DNA of 64,000 nucleotides from Acidihalobacter aeolianus (GTDB taxonomy: Bacteria > Pseudomonadota > Gammaproteobacteria > DSM-5130 > Acidihalobacteraceae): NCBI RefSeq assembly GCF_001753165.1, contig NZ_CP017449.1:62001-126000 (forward strand), given 5' to 3'. Made by a program: the position numbers and the translations under genes. How positions within the stretch are numbered: the first letter of the stretch is position 1; every line of letters starts with the position of its first letter. Below the pieces are notes generated by a model. The model had not been told where the DNA came from. It searched no databases and saw only the letters and a list, made by a program, of their open reading frames with translations. Below are positions 24,786-34,254 of this stretch, piece after piece.

Positions 24786-26485
24786 GGCGGGTTGTATTAA
24801 GAGTTGCGGCGGCGTTTTTATCACTTGCTCTGTGTAGTCAGCAAGTACACGCATCCGGTGAGCTGACCAACGCGTTCAATACCTTGTTGGGCGGAACATC
24901 GAGCTCTACGACAACAGGCGGCGTTTTTTCCGGGAAAATGTATACCACCATCACCGGCGGTTCTTACCGGCTGAATTTTTCACCCCAGCACACCGTCAAT
25001 CTATTCAGCTTCGTCCCGCCTTCGTTAAATGTAGGTTGCTCTGGCATCAGTGCATTCAGTGGTGCTTTGAGCTTCGTGAATGGTCAGCAGATACAAGCAG
25101 TCCTCCAACAAATTTCACAAGGCGTTGTTGCGGGACTGTTCCTGGCGGCTGTGGGTTCGCTGTGCCCGCAGTGTGAGCAGTGGATTACCAAGATCGAGGA
25201 CTGGTTACAGAAGGCTAGCGCCCTGGCAATCAACGGATGCCATATGGGGATGGCGATCGCGCAGGATATGGCGAATACGGCGCTGTCCGCCACCAACAAT
25301 AAATGCATCAATCTGGCCGCGGCCACCAACAACAGCACGGACGTGTTTGCCGCACAGCAAACAACCTGCAACGGCGGATCGGCAACAGCGACCTACCTCA
25401 AGAATGTGTGGAGCAACGCCTTTGGCACCGGCAGTGGTTCGACGTCGCCGACGACAGCGAATGAATGCGTGGCCATGCAGAGCGTCTACGGCTCCGGGAA
25501 CACGACCTGGGCTCTCCTGAATAACGTGAGTGCCTGGCAGGACGAGCCCTACCTTTCGATTCTGCTGATGTCGTACATGGGCACCAGCAGCTGGAATAAG
25601 GCCACGACGACCAATCCCAGTGGCGTATACGGATTTCATGAGCCGACCATCAATGCGGACCAGCTGGTGCACGTCTTTATGTGCGGCACGGATCCTTCTA
25701 GCTGGACTACGCCGACCTATATAGCCAGCCTGGGCGGCTCCTCGGGCGCCCAGATGTATTCCGTATTGACGGGCATTCAAAACGCCTGCAACAAGCAATA
25801 CGGCACAGGCACGACCGGCGGTGGACTGCAGTTACTTTACTGCGCAACCGACACAGGGCAGATAAACCAGACGTCTGCGTATCTACCTGAATGTGCCCCT
25901 GGCCAGACCACGGGTTGTACAACGGCTGGTACTCAAAGTTATTCGGGATGCGCCAACGTGAAAGCTTGGCCACTGAGTAACCTGGACAGCATCGCATTTT
26001 CAAATACACCCGTAATCGGCACCACGGGGTTTGAGTACGACGTGCTCAATACGCTGGCCGAAGGGGTCTACGACATAAAAAACGACCTGCCTATTGCCAA
26101 ATCGGTTATCCAGCTCATCAATATCTCGCCGTTCCCGCTCTACAAGGCGCTGAATATCGCAGCGGTGTATCCATCGGTGTCCGCTCAGATTATTTCGGAC
26201 AACGCTGAGGCCCTTGGGACCATCCTGGCGCTCGCATACTTGCGCCATATTCTGACCACCATGTCCAAGGGCAGTGACGGCAAAACCTTGTGTATACCAA
26301 GAGGCTTATATCGAGCGTTCAGTAAGTCCGAGCGCGAGCTTCACGTCACGATTCAACAAAATTTCAAGAACGTCGATCAGCTTTACCAGCACGAGGAACA
26401 GATCATCCAGAGTGTGAAGCAAGTCAACCAAGCCATTCTGCAGCGCGTTTATGCCCAAGGGCTGATGAGCGCCTCATACCGATGA
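24782..26485 (+). CDS. traH: TraH, conjugative pilus assembly protein
   Basis: A 567-residue periplasmic protein with a cleavable signal peptide ending near VHAS (about residue 25). A cysteine pair region (VGCSGISAFSGALSF and SLCPQCEQ), a long alanine/asparagine-rich middle and a helical C-terminus match TraH of F-type systems, where it works with TraF and TraG in pilus extension and mating-pair formation. It is longer than F TraH because of serine/threonine/asparagine-rich inserts. It overlaps traF upstream and a small membrane gene downstream. Confidence 0.9.
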   Translation: MRRVVLRVAAAFLSLALCSQQVHASGELTNAFNTLLGGTSSSTTTGGVFSGKMYTTITGGSYRLNFSPQHTVNLFSFVPPSLNVGCSGISAFSGALSFVNGQQIQAVLQQISQGVVAGLFLAAVGSLCPQCEQWITKIEDWLQKASALAINGCHMGMAIAQDMANTALSATNNKCINLAAATNNSTDVFAAQQTTCNGGSATATYLKNVWSNAFGTGSGSTSPTTANECVAMQSVYGSGNTTWALLNNVSAWQDEPYLSILLMSYMGTSSWNKATTTNPSGVYGFHEPTINADQLVHVFMCGTDPSSWTTPTYIASLGGSSGAQMYSVLTGIQNACNKQYGTGTTGGGLQLLYCATDTGQINQTSAYLPECAPGQTTGCTTAGTQSYSGCANVKAWPLSNLDSIAFSNTPVIGTTGFEYDVLNTLAEGVYDIKNDLPIAKSVIQLINISPFPLYKALNIAAVYPSVSAQIISDNAEALGTILALAYLRHILTTMSKGSDGKTLCIPRGLYRAFSKSERELHVTIQQNFKNVDQLYQHEEQIIQSVKQVNQAILQRVYAQGLMSASYR

Positions 26486-26499
26486 AAGGGGGGCAGTTT

Positions 26500-26883
26500 A
26501 TGAGCGAGCAGCAGCAAGAACCCGACGCCACACCGTACATCACGACGTTGGTGAGAGCGCTATTCCCGCACAAATGGCTGAACCAGGGTCGACCTCTGTT
26601 GGGCTGGAAATGGGTACGTTTTAACGATCGGTCTGAGCAACAGAGATGGCTTAGCACGTACCGATTCGAGATCGCCATGACCTGGCTTTCGGTCCTTCTG
26701 GCGATCTTTTGGGTCATCGTGCACGCAAAGGCGGTTTCACCGCTCGCTGCGGCCATGGCCGAATCGCTCAGCGGCTTCTGGGTTCTGTACGGGCTTGTTT
26801 TGATGCGTGCCATGCGCTGGGCTGCGCCTGGCCTGCCTGCACCGAAATCACGTAGCGAAAAAAAACGGAGCAAGCGTCGATGA
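26500..26883 (+). CDS. Small membrane protein between traH and traG
   Basis: A 127-residue protein. ATG 26500 behind AAGGGGGG is preferred to the ATG at 26482 that overlaps the traH stop. A soluble N-terminal part contains KWVRFNDRSEQQRWL, two hydrophobic helices follow (about residues 56-74 and 83-101), and the tail is very basic (KSRSEKKRSKRR). Position within the overlapping traF-H-G unit suggests a transfer accessory. No family recognised. Confidence 0.6.
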   Translation: MSEQQQEPDATPYITTLVRALFPHKWLNQGRPLLGWKWVRFNDRSEQQRWLSTYRFEIAMTWLSVLLAIFWVIVHAKAVSPLAAAMAESLSGFWVLYGLVLMRAMRWAAPGLPAPKSRSEKKRSKRR

Positions 26884-29800
26884 AAACCTTATCGAGACTT
26901 ATCCGATGGACTCTGGGCCTATTGATCGGTGCTGTGGCTCTCCTGCCTATCGTAGTTTTTGCCGCCACCAATGTGCCGGGACCTACTTCGACAGGACCCG
27001 GCCAATCCGTCTGGACGCTGTATACCATCGGCGCAGGACCGGCACTCTACGGGTTGCTCAACTCGATTCAGGTCATGGTGACGCAGCAGGGCTACCAGGA
27101 CCTGTTGCTGTTCGTAGCCGTGGTCGGTTTTCTGGTCAACGCCACCTCTTCGATGATTCGAGGACAGGCGCACCGTATCGCGGGCTCGGTGCTATTGATC
27201 GCGTTCGTCAGTTACATGGCCTACGACATCACGATCGATGTCCAGATCGACGACCAGGCTTCGAACTATGTGAACGTCGTGCAGAACGTGCCGGCGATCG
27301 TTGGCTTGCCTGCGGTCATGATTTCGGAGATCGGCTACTTCTTGGAGCAGGAAACTGAGCAGGATTTCACGCTGCCTGGGTTTAGTGCGCTCGAGCTCTC
27401 CAATGGCGGTCTGTTCAACATGTCTGCGGCCGTGGTCAACGCACTCAATACCCCGGTGATCAACGACATCCCGCTGCGCAGCACATTCAACGACTACTTC
27501 AACGATTGTGTGGTGCCGGCGATCGCCAACCACACGATTCTGCCGCAGGACATAGGTCTGGCTTCCCCGGGATCCACCACCTATCCGCCTTTAATTACTG
27601 CACTCGGTGCGGCGGATTCGCAGGCCTTGCTGACTCGAGATTATTTGGCGACACCGTCACCGTCCAATGTGACCTGTTATACGGCTTACAACGACATCAA
27701 GACCGCGATCAACAACGATTACCCCAATATCCTGACGCAAACAATGGGGCAGGCGTATCAGGTCTACGGTGCAAGCGGTGCTGCAGCAACGCTGTACTCA
27801 AGCGCCATTACCAACGGGTTCAACTGGCTCACTAACAATACGGGTTCCCCATCGGCACAGTCATTGGTCATTCAGTCGGCCATGATGGATCTGACGCGAG
27901 GTGGGTTTGCCTATTCGGCCGCGCAGACAGGCGGTTCTCCTATCGTCAACTCGGTGAACCTGCAGGAAGCCTACCGACAGCAGCAGTCCTCCTGGTGGGC
28001 CGCCAGCCAGTTGTTCGCCAAGATCGGACCGATGTTCTACGTGGTGCTGTACGCCTTCGTGGTTGGCCTCGCACCCTTCATCATCATCGGTATGTTCATT
28101 CCGCGGCTCGGCGGCATGATGGCCATGTCGTATTTCCAGATCCTGGTCTGGCTCGCCCTCTGGCAACCCGCGTTCTCGATCCTCAACTACATCATGGCCC
28201 TCTTCGAGCAGAATTCGAGTACCGAAGTCATGACGAACATGGGGACATGGTCGATCGAGTCGCACACGGTACTTAACCAGGCAGCGAACAATTACATTCT
28301 GGTAGCGGGTTTTCTGGCTACGCTGACGCCCATGATTCTGTTCTCACTGGTGAAGTCAGGGTCGATGGCGTTTACCGGCTTTCTGGAAGCGGCCTCGTCC
28401 AAGAGTGCTGCTGTTCAGGCCGGCAACAGCATGGCCAGCGGCAACCTGTCTTTGGGGCAGGAGTCGATCGACAACACCAGCATGAATAAGTACGACATCA
28501 CGCGGAGTGCTGCTTTTGGTAGCAGCGGGGTTGTCGCGAATGAGGGCTTCGGTGCCGATGTCGTCAAACAGGATTTCAGTGGCGCTATGGCCATGGAAGG
28601 AAATGTCGGCCTGGGTGGCGTCACAAGGACGACGCAGACGACTGCAGGTAATAGAGAGGAATCGTCGCTGTCAGCTCAATCACTGACGAGTGACTATTCG
28701 AGAATTAATGGTGGCCTGGCATTGATGAGTCAGGCCCTGCATAACTGGCGGGATGGCACGACAGGTCGGCAAACGGCAGATGGTGTTCTTCAGTACGGCC
28801 AGTCAGCCAGTGACCAACAAGAATACCGAAGACTCAGGCAACTTGCGCATACGGCAGAGGCGACAACTCAAGCAAGCACAGGGTCGAGCAATAGCGTTCA
28901 GACCGGGATTTCAGCTCATGCGGGTATTAGTGCTGGTGGTAGTGGAGGGAGCGGTCCAAGCGCCGGCGTAGGCGCTAATGTCGGAGCGCAAAGTACTGAT
29001 ACAGCGAGCCAGGGTCATGGCGACGGGCTCAAGACTAGTACAAATACCCATGTGGGTGCCGGACACACGACGGCTACTCAGCAAAGGGCTGAAAAACTAG
29101 GTAGAGCGTCCGAAGCTTATGCGAAGGCCGTAGAAGCGTTCCACCAATATGGGCTTATCAGTGACAATCAGTATCAAGACATGATGGGCCAGGTGAAGCA
29201 GTATGACCGCACCGCTCGGGCCGGTGAAACGGACACCTTTGGTGTGTCTGCTACGACAACGACTACCAGCCATACCCCAGATGACGCTGCTGAGTACAAG
29301 CAAGCTGATGCCTTCTCTAAAAAGGACTTGAATCGTTTAGCTAGCGAGCAAAGTCGGCTCGCTGCATATTCTACGGGTAACGGGTATTTGGAAACTGATG
29401 TACCAGGAGCGCTGCAGGGCGACAGGCAAAGTGCCAGTCATATGAATTTGCCAGCCAATATCCAGCGCGACGAAGCCATCATGCAACACGATGCGGGCCA
29501 AAGTCTGACACCCTCTGAAAGCGCCGCCGAGCTTAAGGCAATGGCAGAAGTCGGGCGATATCAGGGTTTCATGAATGACCAGAAGGCCATACTGGGCAAT
29601 GGTGATAGAGATGTCGATTTCGTGGGCAACAATAACGTTGCCAATACCATTGGGAACAAGGATTTGAAAGCGGGTGATGCCACTGGACTGTTCGGGCATG
29701 TTGAAAATATGTTTGAGGGCATTCCACACCCCGGGACCAGTGAAGGCCTTGATGGACAGACCGGCAACCCTCGGACGCTATCAACACCCTTCGGAGAAAT

Positions 29801-30215
29801 CGCGAAATTGAACATGAGCGATCCTGGTATGGAAGGACAATTCAGCTCGCACCCGATTCCCGGGATGCAGGTGGTCGGGATATTCCAGCCGAAAGGTTCA
29901 TCGGATTGGCAAGCGCTCTACCAGCGAGAGGGGAGCAATACAGCACTAGGTGGCGCGAGAACGTATTACACGGTGGGTAATGATGGCGCGATGACCTCCA
30001 TATCTGAGCGCTCCGTGAAAGAACCCACTGGAACGCAACGCCAATTTTTTGTGCAAACCCTCAGTGCGCAGGAAAATTGGGGTAGTGAAACGAGCATGGT
30101 GAGAAACGCTACTAACGGCATGGCCGAAGCAAGTGGTAGTATTACGCCCACCTATAGTTCACAGCGTTACACGCTTAGCAAAGACGGCACCGTGTTTGCC
30201 GCAGGCAGCAACTAG
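26880..30215 (+). CDS. traG: TraG, mating-pair stabilisation/entry-exclusion type membrane protein
   Basis: A 1111-residue protein. The N-terminal about 560 residues form the TraG_N domain: a signal-like first helix, further membrane helices at about residues 55-105 and a group at about 375-500 (MFYVVLYAFVVGLAPFIIIG, then a second cluster ending ATLTPMILFSLVKSG). The remaining about 550 residues are hydrophilic, rich in serine, glycine, alanine and glutamine, and probably periplasmic. In F-type systems TraG acts in pilus assembly and in stabilising mating pairs. Overlap of 4 bases with the preceding gene indicates coupling. Confidence 0.9.
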   Translation: MKTLSRLIRWTLGLLIGAVALLPIVVFAATNVPGPTSTGPGQSVWTLYTIGAGPALYGLLNSIQVMVTQQGYQDLLLFVAVVGFLVNATSSMIRGQAHRIAGSVLLIAFVSYMAYDITIDVQIDDQASNYVNVVQNVPAIVGLPAVMISEIGYFLEQETEQDFTLPGFSALELSNGGLFNMSAAVVNALNTPVINDIPLRSTFNDYFNDCVVPAIANHTILPQDIGLASPGSTTYPPLITALGAADSQALLTRDYLATPSPSNVTCYTAYNDIKTAINNDYPNILTQTMGQAYQVYGASGAAATLYSSAITNGFNWLTNNTGSPSAQSLVIQSAMMDLTRGGFAYSAAQTGGSPIVNSVNLQEAYRQQQSSWWAASQLFAKIGPMFYVVLYAFVVGLAPFIIIGMFIPRLGGMMAMSYFQILVWLALWQPAFSILNYIMALFEQNSSTEVMTNMGTWSIESHTVLNQAANNYILVAGFLATLTPMILFSLVKSGSMAFTGFLEAASSKSAAVQAGNSMASGNLSLGQESIDNTSMNKYDITRSAAFGSSGVVANEGFGADVVKQDFSGAMAMEGNVGLGGVTRTTQTTAGNREESSLSAQSLTSDYSRINGGLALMSQALHNWRDGTTGRQTADGVLQYGQSASDQQEYRRLRQLAHTAEATTQASTGSSNSVQTGISAHAGISAGGSGGSGPSAGVGANVGAQSTDTASQGHGDGLKTSTNTHVGAGHTTATQQRAEKLGRASEAYAKAVEAFHQYGLISDNQYQDMMGQVKQYDRTARAGETDTFGVSATTTTTSHTPDDAAEYKQADAFSKKDLNRLASEQSRLAAYSTGNGYLETDVPGALQGDRQSASHMNLPANIQRDEAIMQHDAGQSLTPSESAAELKAMAEVGRYQGFMNDQKAILGNGDRDVDFVGNNNVANTIGNKDLKAGDATGLFGHVENMFEGIPHPGTSEGLDGQTGNPRTLSTPFGEIAKLNMSDPGMEGQFSSHPIPGMQVVGIFQPKGSSDWQALYQREGSNTALGGARTYYTVGNDGAMTSISERSVKEPTGTQRQFFVQTLSAQENWGSETSMVRNATNGMAEASGSITPTYSSQRYTLSKDGTVFAAGSN

Positions 30216-30227
30216 GAGGGTGGAGCA

Positions 30228-30419
30228 ATGCACATCATCGGACATATTATTACGTTCATCGTGATCGTTGCTTTTATCATTGCGCCCCTATGGTATGTCT
30301 GGTACCGCGTTTTCATGAAGTTGAGCGGCGAAGAACGAGGTCAGAGTCTCGCGCAGTTCAACAATGCCGACGAGAAAGCCTGGTTGCGCCGCATTTTCTG
30401 GCTGAAAATGATGAAGTAA
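30228..30419 (+). CDS. Small single-helix membrane protein
   Basis: A 63-residue protein starting 12 bases after traG, behind a GGAGG site. One long hydrophobic helix (about residues 4-29, HIITFIVIVAFIIAPLWYV) is followed by a charged tail with EERGQSLAQFNNADEKAWLRR. It closes the traF-H-G unit; a terminator follows within 30 bases. No family recognised. Confidence 0.65.
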   Translation: MHIIGHIITFIVIVAFIIAPLWYVWYRVFMKLSGEERGQSLAQFNNADEKAWLRRIFWLKMMK

Positions 30420-30448
30420 TCAGGCCGCTCAAGATTGGGTACAAAGAA

Positions 30449-30478
30449 AAGGGCCAGATCAAATGATCTGGCCCTTGT
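30449..30478. terminator. Bidirectional terminator
   Basis: AAGGGCCAGATC/GATCTGGCCCTT stem with an AAAT loop, flanked by A and T runs. It separates the transfer unit from the convergent gene at 30501. Confidence 0.82.
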
Positions 30479-30500
30479 TGTTTCTGGATATCAAGTACCT

Positions 30501-30953
30501 CTACTTGGCAATCGGATGATTTGCGATGCATCGCATGTATGCCTGACGATAGAGATTTTCCCCTCGCGGGAAACTATCCAGATTCTCAGCTAAGCGCCAA
30601 TCCATTTTGGCAAGGGCTACGTACTTGGGTATACCAGACCATTTACCTGTTTGCTGGTAGTTCCGAACCACATTTTGGATATAGTCAGCACCGATCGTGG
30701 TAAATGAAGAGTTTGATGTAGATCCGTTCGGGTCGGCAAACATATGGAAGATCACCGCGACTCTGACGGGCATCGGCACACCGGCTTCTTTCATCTGATA
30801 GGCAGCCCCGTTGAGTTGAGCTACCTGCGTGCAAAGAACCTGCTGCTGATACGGAGTGGTCGGTGTCAGTGCCGGATCCTTTTGTGCTGCAACCGCGCTA
30901 CCCGCTGCCAGAGCGAGGAAAAGCGCCGGGATCATAATTTTGAGTTTCATCAT
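30501..30953 (-). CDS. Exported hypothetical protein
   Basis: About 150 residues with a classic signal peptide (MMKLKIMIPALFLALAAGSAVAA, cleavage near residue 23). The mature part has a QQQVLCTQVAQLNGAAYQ helix and an ADYIQNVVRNYQQTGKW region, and ends near CIANHPIAK with two cysteines that could form a disulfide. Two adjacent ATGs (30953 and 30950) compete as starts. No family recognised. It is convergent with the traG unit and probably periplasmic. Confidence 0.7.
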   Translation of the reverse strand: MMKLKIMIPALFLALAAGSAVAAQKDPALTPTTPYQQQVLCTQVAQLNGAAYQMKEAGVPMPVRVAVIFHMFADPNGSTSNSSFTTIGADYIQNVVRNYQQTGKWSGIPKYVALAKMDWRLAENLDSFPRGENLYRQAYMRCIANHPIAK

Positions 30954-31147
30954 GTCCTGGGTCCTCAAGTATGGAAGTGGTGAAGCCGGTTGCTGCTTAA
31001 CTCGGGGCGACATTAGCGCGTCGACGTGACCGAGGCAAGAATCCAACCGGGATGTACCTCGATCGATCATGTCATGCTCCTGTCCCGGATGGCCGCCGGG
31101 TTCGCAAAGACGCTATGTCTCTGTAATGTATTAAAGGACTTGTGTGA

Positions 31148-31294
31148 ATAATTCTCAATGCGCACACCGAAGAACTCGGCATCGTATTCGCGCTCTCTGG
31201 CGAGTCGGTGACGGTCTACCACCCAGTTTCAGAGATGAAACTCGCAACGCTTTTTGCTGAGGGCCCCCGCAACAAGATGACACGGCAAGCGTAG
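31148..31294 (+). pseudogene. Possible 5'-truncated gene remnant
   Basis: In the 469-bp gap before the lipoprotein gene, a 48-codon open stretch without a start encodes a protein-like sequence (EELGIVFALSGESVTVYHPV ... KLATLFAEGPRNK). It begins right after a stop, and no ATG, GTG or TTG precedes it in frame at its head. It may be the tail of a deleted gene. Weak evidence: amino-acid composition and readability only. Nothing else is visible in the gap. Confidence 0.25.
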
Positions 31295-31422
31295 CTTTGA
31301 AGTCCATAGGCCGTTGAAACCGCAGGCCAATCGGTGCCGAAGATCGCACCGCATACCGACGAGAAGGGGGCATAATTGGCCGCGGGATAAAAACGGATCA
31401 ACCCAATAAGGAGAAGATATAG

Positions 31423-32085
31423 ATGTTGAAAGTCGAATGGGGAGCGGCCCCTAAGCATCTGTCTGCGATAGGTCTTGCCATGACGCTGGCAGCGAGCCTT
31501 AGCGCGTGCTCTGGCAGAACATCGGACAAAATAGCCAACGCCGTCAACAACAGCTTCAAAAGTCAGCCGGGAAAATGGAGTGTATATATACCCATTTGGT
31601 TCGACCAAAGTCTGACCAGGGGACCAACGGGAACAATGATCCTAGCTGGCGCCGAGCATTACAAGGTTACACCTGGATCGGCCAAGGATAAGGTCCTGGC
31701 CGAACTGACATCCGCTGGCGATTTCTCGGTAAAACACATGACCGGGATCAACCTGTACCGAGTGACTCCGGCCTTCCAAAAGGGTTTCCCCGCCAGAGTG
31801 ATCGATGCCCCGCGAGAGGTGCCTCTCCTGGCCCCGAAACTGGATAAAGTCGTCAGCTACTCCAAAACCACCAACAAGAACGGCAACATCACCGCTCATA
31901 TCAAGTTAACGTTTCACTATATCTCCGGCCCGTCCACCGGAAAGGCTTTGTTAAAACTGGCCGAGCTTACGACCTCGTACAACCCCGCCAGGATGGCCGT
32001 TCAGCCGGGAGGTACGATCCTGCTCACCTGCCAGTTCATGCCCACCAATAAAGGGTACACACTTCGAGGTTGCAGTTCGAATTGA
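31423..32085 (+). CDS. Lipoprotein, unknown
   Basis: A 220-residue protein from ATG 31423 (AAGGAG site). A hydrophobic signal ends in the lipobox LSAC (cysteine at about residue 29). The mature part is strand-rich (KWSVYIPIWFDQSL, GTMILAGAEHYKVTPG, ITAHIKLTFHYISG) with two late cysteines. No family recognised. Its style and compositional features resemble the transfer-associated lipoproteins of this element. Confidence 0.72.
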   Translation: MLKVEWGAAPKHLSAIGLAMTLAASLSACSGRTSDKIANAVNNSFKSQPGKWSVYIPIWFDQSLTRGPTGTMILAGAEHYKVTPGSAKDKVLAELTSAGDFSVKHMTGINLYRVTPAFQKGFPARVIDAPREVPLLAPKLDKVVSYSKTTNKNGNITAHIKLTFHYISGPSTGKALLKLAELTTSYNPARMAVQPGGTILLTCQFMPTNKGYTLRGCSSN

Positions 32086-32194
32086 GCGCAACCTCAAGGT
32101 ACGGGCGATTCAATGGCTGGTCCCCGCATGGACTGACTGGCGTCAGCATAATCATGGTTATTGGGTCGGTCGAAATCCGAAACGGAGGTGAGTA

Positions 32195-32329
32195 ATGAGT
32201 ATCAATACGGGCTTCATGGTGCTTGTAACAATCATCTTTGTCGTATCGGCCGCCCTTGTCTATTTTGTGCCCAAGTTCAACAATTGGGCTGATGAGAAAT
32301 ACGACAAGCGCAAGCAGAAACCGCATTAA
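32195..32329 (+). CDS. Tiny membrane protein, 44 residues
   Basis: ATG 32195 lies behind a GGAGGTG site and the frame ends at TAA 32327-32329. One hydrophobic helix (GFMVLVTIIFVVSAALVYFV, about residues 6-25) is followed by a basic tail (DEKYDKRKQKPH). A terminator follows directly. The strong ribosome site, helix and terminator support a real gene. Confidence 0.65.
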   Translation: MSINTGFMVLVTIIFVVSAALVYFVPKFNNWADEKYDKRKQKPH

Positions 32330-32346
32330 GTCCATTATTTCAATCG

Positions 32347-32376
32347 AAGCAACCAGTCTTTGCTGGTCGCTTTTTT
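32347..32376 (+). terminator. Rho-independent terminator
   Basis: GCAACCAG pairs with CTGGTCGC (one mismatch), and six T follow. It ends the 44-residue protein gene and faces the convergent xseB end. Confidence 0.8.
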
Positions 32377-32377
32377 A

Positions 32378-32575
32378 CTACTCCTCGGCCGGCAGGTGCT
32401 CCGCCAGGGCCTTTCTCGCAGACTCAATCCGTTCCTTGACCACGGTGTATGCCTTGCTGGAACGTTCGACCAGCGGGACCAGTTCATCGATGTCGATCTC
32501 CTGCTGGGTGCGCAGCCGATCTGCATTGGCCTTGAGTTCGGCGTAGGCTTCTTTGAAGCTGGTGGGGTCGGACAT
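32378..32575 (-). CDS. xseB: Exodeoxyribonuclease VII small subunit
   Basis: A 65-residue protein of the XseB type: a two-helix hairpin with SFKEAYAELKANADRL and DIDELVPLVERSSKAYTVVKERI, the usual length for the family. ATG 32575 has an AGGAG site 8 bases upstream, inside the end of xseA; a GTG at 32581 overlapping the xseA stop is too close to that site. XseB bundles around XseA to make processive exonuclease VII, which trims single-stranded DNA from both ends. It is the last gene of the leftward operon. Confidence 0.88.
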   Translation of the reverse strand: MSDPTSFKEAYAELKANADRLRTQQEIDIDELVPLVERSSKAYTVVKERIESARKALAEHLPAEE

Positions 32576-32577
32576 GT

Positions 32578-34254
32578 TCACTGCTCCTGTACTGGCGTGA
32601 CGGTGACTCTTCCGTCGCGAAATTCGAGTTCGAGTATTTTCTGTTGCGCGGCCCTGGTCTGGCTCGTGACCACATTGCCCGCCTGATCCCGTGCGATCAC
32701 ATAGCCCCGCTGCACGGTTGCGGCAGGTCCGAGCCCCAACGTGATTTCAATAAGACTGCGCGCCTGCTCGGCCGCTCGCTCGATTCGCACGGATACGCGC
32801 TCACGCGTGACGCGCACGGAATCATCTGCATGCCCGGCCACCTGGTCGATAATCTGATTGGCGAGCTGGAGGACGGTTCGATGGAGTGTTTCGGCGCGAT
32901 GGCATTCCTCGGTAAGTCGCCGACTCGCCGTCTCTCGAATCTCGGAATACTGACGCGCTGCCCGTTGGTCAGCCGCCTCGAGCTTGCTCTTGGCGCCTTG
33001 CCCGATCGCCTCAGAGAGATGTGCGGTAGTTTGCGCCATCTGCTCAACCAGGTTACCTGCTCCTGTCGTGACGGCAGCGTGCCAGGCCATGGCACGGTCG
33101 GCCTGCAGGTCTATCTGGTGACTCGTGCCGGCGCGCACCTGCTCGATATATCGCAGCGACATCTCTGCTGCGAGATCTAGCTGGCGCTGAGCTTGACCGC
33201 AGATGGTGCGGTAGTGGTCTTGAGCCTCTGTGGCGTTGGCGATTACCCGTTGCGCGATGTGCCCAATCACTTTTGATGGGGTGTCGAACCGCCGTGCTGC
33301 GACGCGGTCAAGGATGGTTTCGTCCCGCTCGTGCCCGATGCCGGTGAATACCGGGATCGTGGCCGTACACACAGCGCGCGCCAGATCCTCGTCATTGAGC
33401 CAGTGCAGGTCGGATACGGCCCCGCCGCCACGAATGATTACCAGGGCGTCGGCCGGCTTGATGATGGCGTACTCTGTTGCGATGCGGATCTGATCACGGA
33501 TCTCGCCCGGCGCGCGCTCGCCCTGGAACAAGGCCTCAAAATACTCGAAGTGAACCAGGCCCAGCTCCTGCAGTCGATCCGCATCTCGCCGGAAGTCACC
33601 CAGGCCGGCGGCCCCGACGGGGGCAATCACCAGCACCCGGGTAAACTCAGTGGGTGGTGCTTTCTGACGATTGAGCTCGAAGACACCCTCGGCGCGCAAG
33701 GTCTGCTCGATCTTGCGCAACTTCGCCGCCATGTCGCCCAGCGTATAAGCAGGGTCGATATTCGAAACAATGAGCGAGACGCCGAACTTCGTATCGAACT
33801 TGGCTTGGACTTCAACGAGCAGTTTGATGCCGGCGGCCAGCGATGCGCCCGTTTCTCGGCAGAAACGTTCAACGACAGCCTTGTGGCTCTCCCAGATGAC
33901 ACCGGTAGCTTTGGACATCAATGTGCCCCGATCTCCGCCGGCATGTTCAACGAACTGCAGGTAGACCGAGCCGTTGCGCTCACGCAGTTCAGAGACCTCG
34001 ACGCGGACCCATTCTGGCTTGGGTGCCGCTTTGGCCACCGCGGCGCTGAGGCGAGCCAGATATTCAGTCAGGCCTATGCCGGGTGTCGGTAGGACATCGG
34101 GGAGGGTCTGCGCTACTTCGGCCGGCAACCACTTCGAGAAAGGTTCGAGGGACACGCCTTCGGGCACGTACCACTGCCTTGCGGCGGGGTTCCACCGGGC
34201 GCCCAGCGCCTTGGCGGCTTCCTTCTCCTGGAATGGCACATTGAGCTGGGTCAT
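32578..34254 (-). CDS. xseA: Exodeoxyribonuclease VII large subunit with N-terminal DUF5710 domain
   Basis: A 558-residue protein. Residues of about 1-45 (LNVPFQEKEAAKALGARWNP, then RQWYVPEG) are a DUF5710 module, not part of standard XseA. Then come the OB-fold (about 60-160) and the catalytic domain with VLVIAPVGAAGLGDFRRDAD, ADALVIIRGGGAVSDLHWLNDEDLA, PVFTGIGHERDETILDRVA and FDTPSKVI, all hallmark XseA motifs. The long coiled-coil region and a C-terminal beta tail (VQRGYVIARDQ) complete it. It overlaps the kfrA-like gene by 4 bases. A chromosome-style exonuclease VII on a mobile element may process transferred or replication-derived single strands. Confidence 0.92.
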   Translation of the reverse strand: MTQLNVPFQEKEAAKALGARWNPAARQWYVPEGVSLEPFSKWLPAEVAQTLPDVLPTPGIGLTEYLARLSAAVAKAAPKPEWVRVEVSELRERNGSVYLQFVEHAGGDRGTLMSKATGVIWESHKAVVERFCRETGASLAAGIKLLVEVQAKFDTKFGVSLIVSNIDPAYTLGDMAAKLRKIEQTLRAEGVFELNRQKAPPTEFTRVLVIAPVGAAGLGDFRRDADRLQELGLVHFEYFEALFQGERAPGEIRDQIRIATEYAIIKPADALVIIRGGGAVSDLHWLNDEDLARAVCTATIPVFTGIGHERDETILDRVAARRFDTPSKVIGHIAQRVIANATEAQDHYRTICGQAQRQLDLAAEMSLRYIEQVRAGTSHQIDLQADRAMAWHAAVTTGAGNLVEQMAQTTAHLSEAIGQGAKSKLEAADQRAARQYSEIRETASRRLTEECHRAETLHRTVLQLANQIIDQVAGHADDSVRVTRERVSVRIERAAEQARSLIEITLGLGPAATVQRGYVIARDQAGNVVTSQTRAAQQKILELEFRDGRVTVTPVQEQ

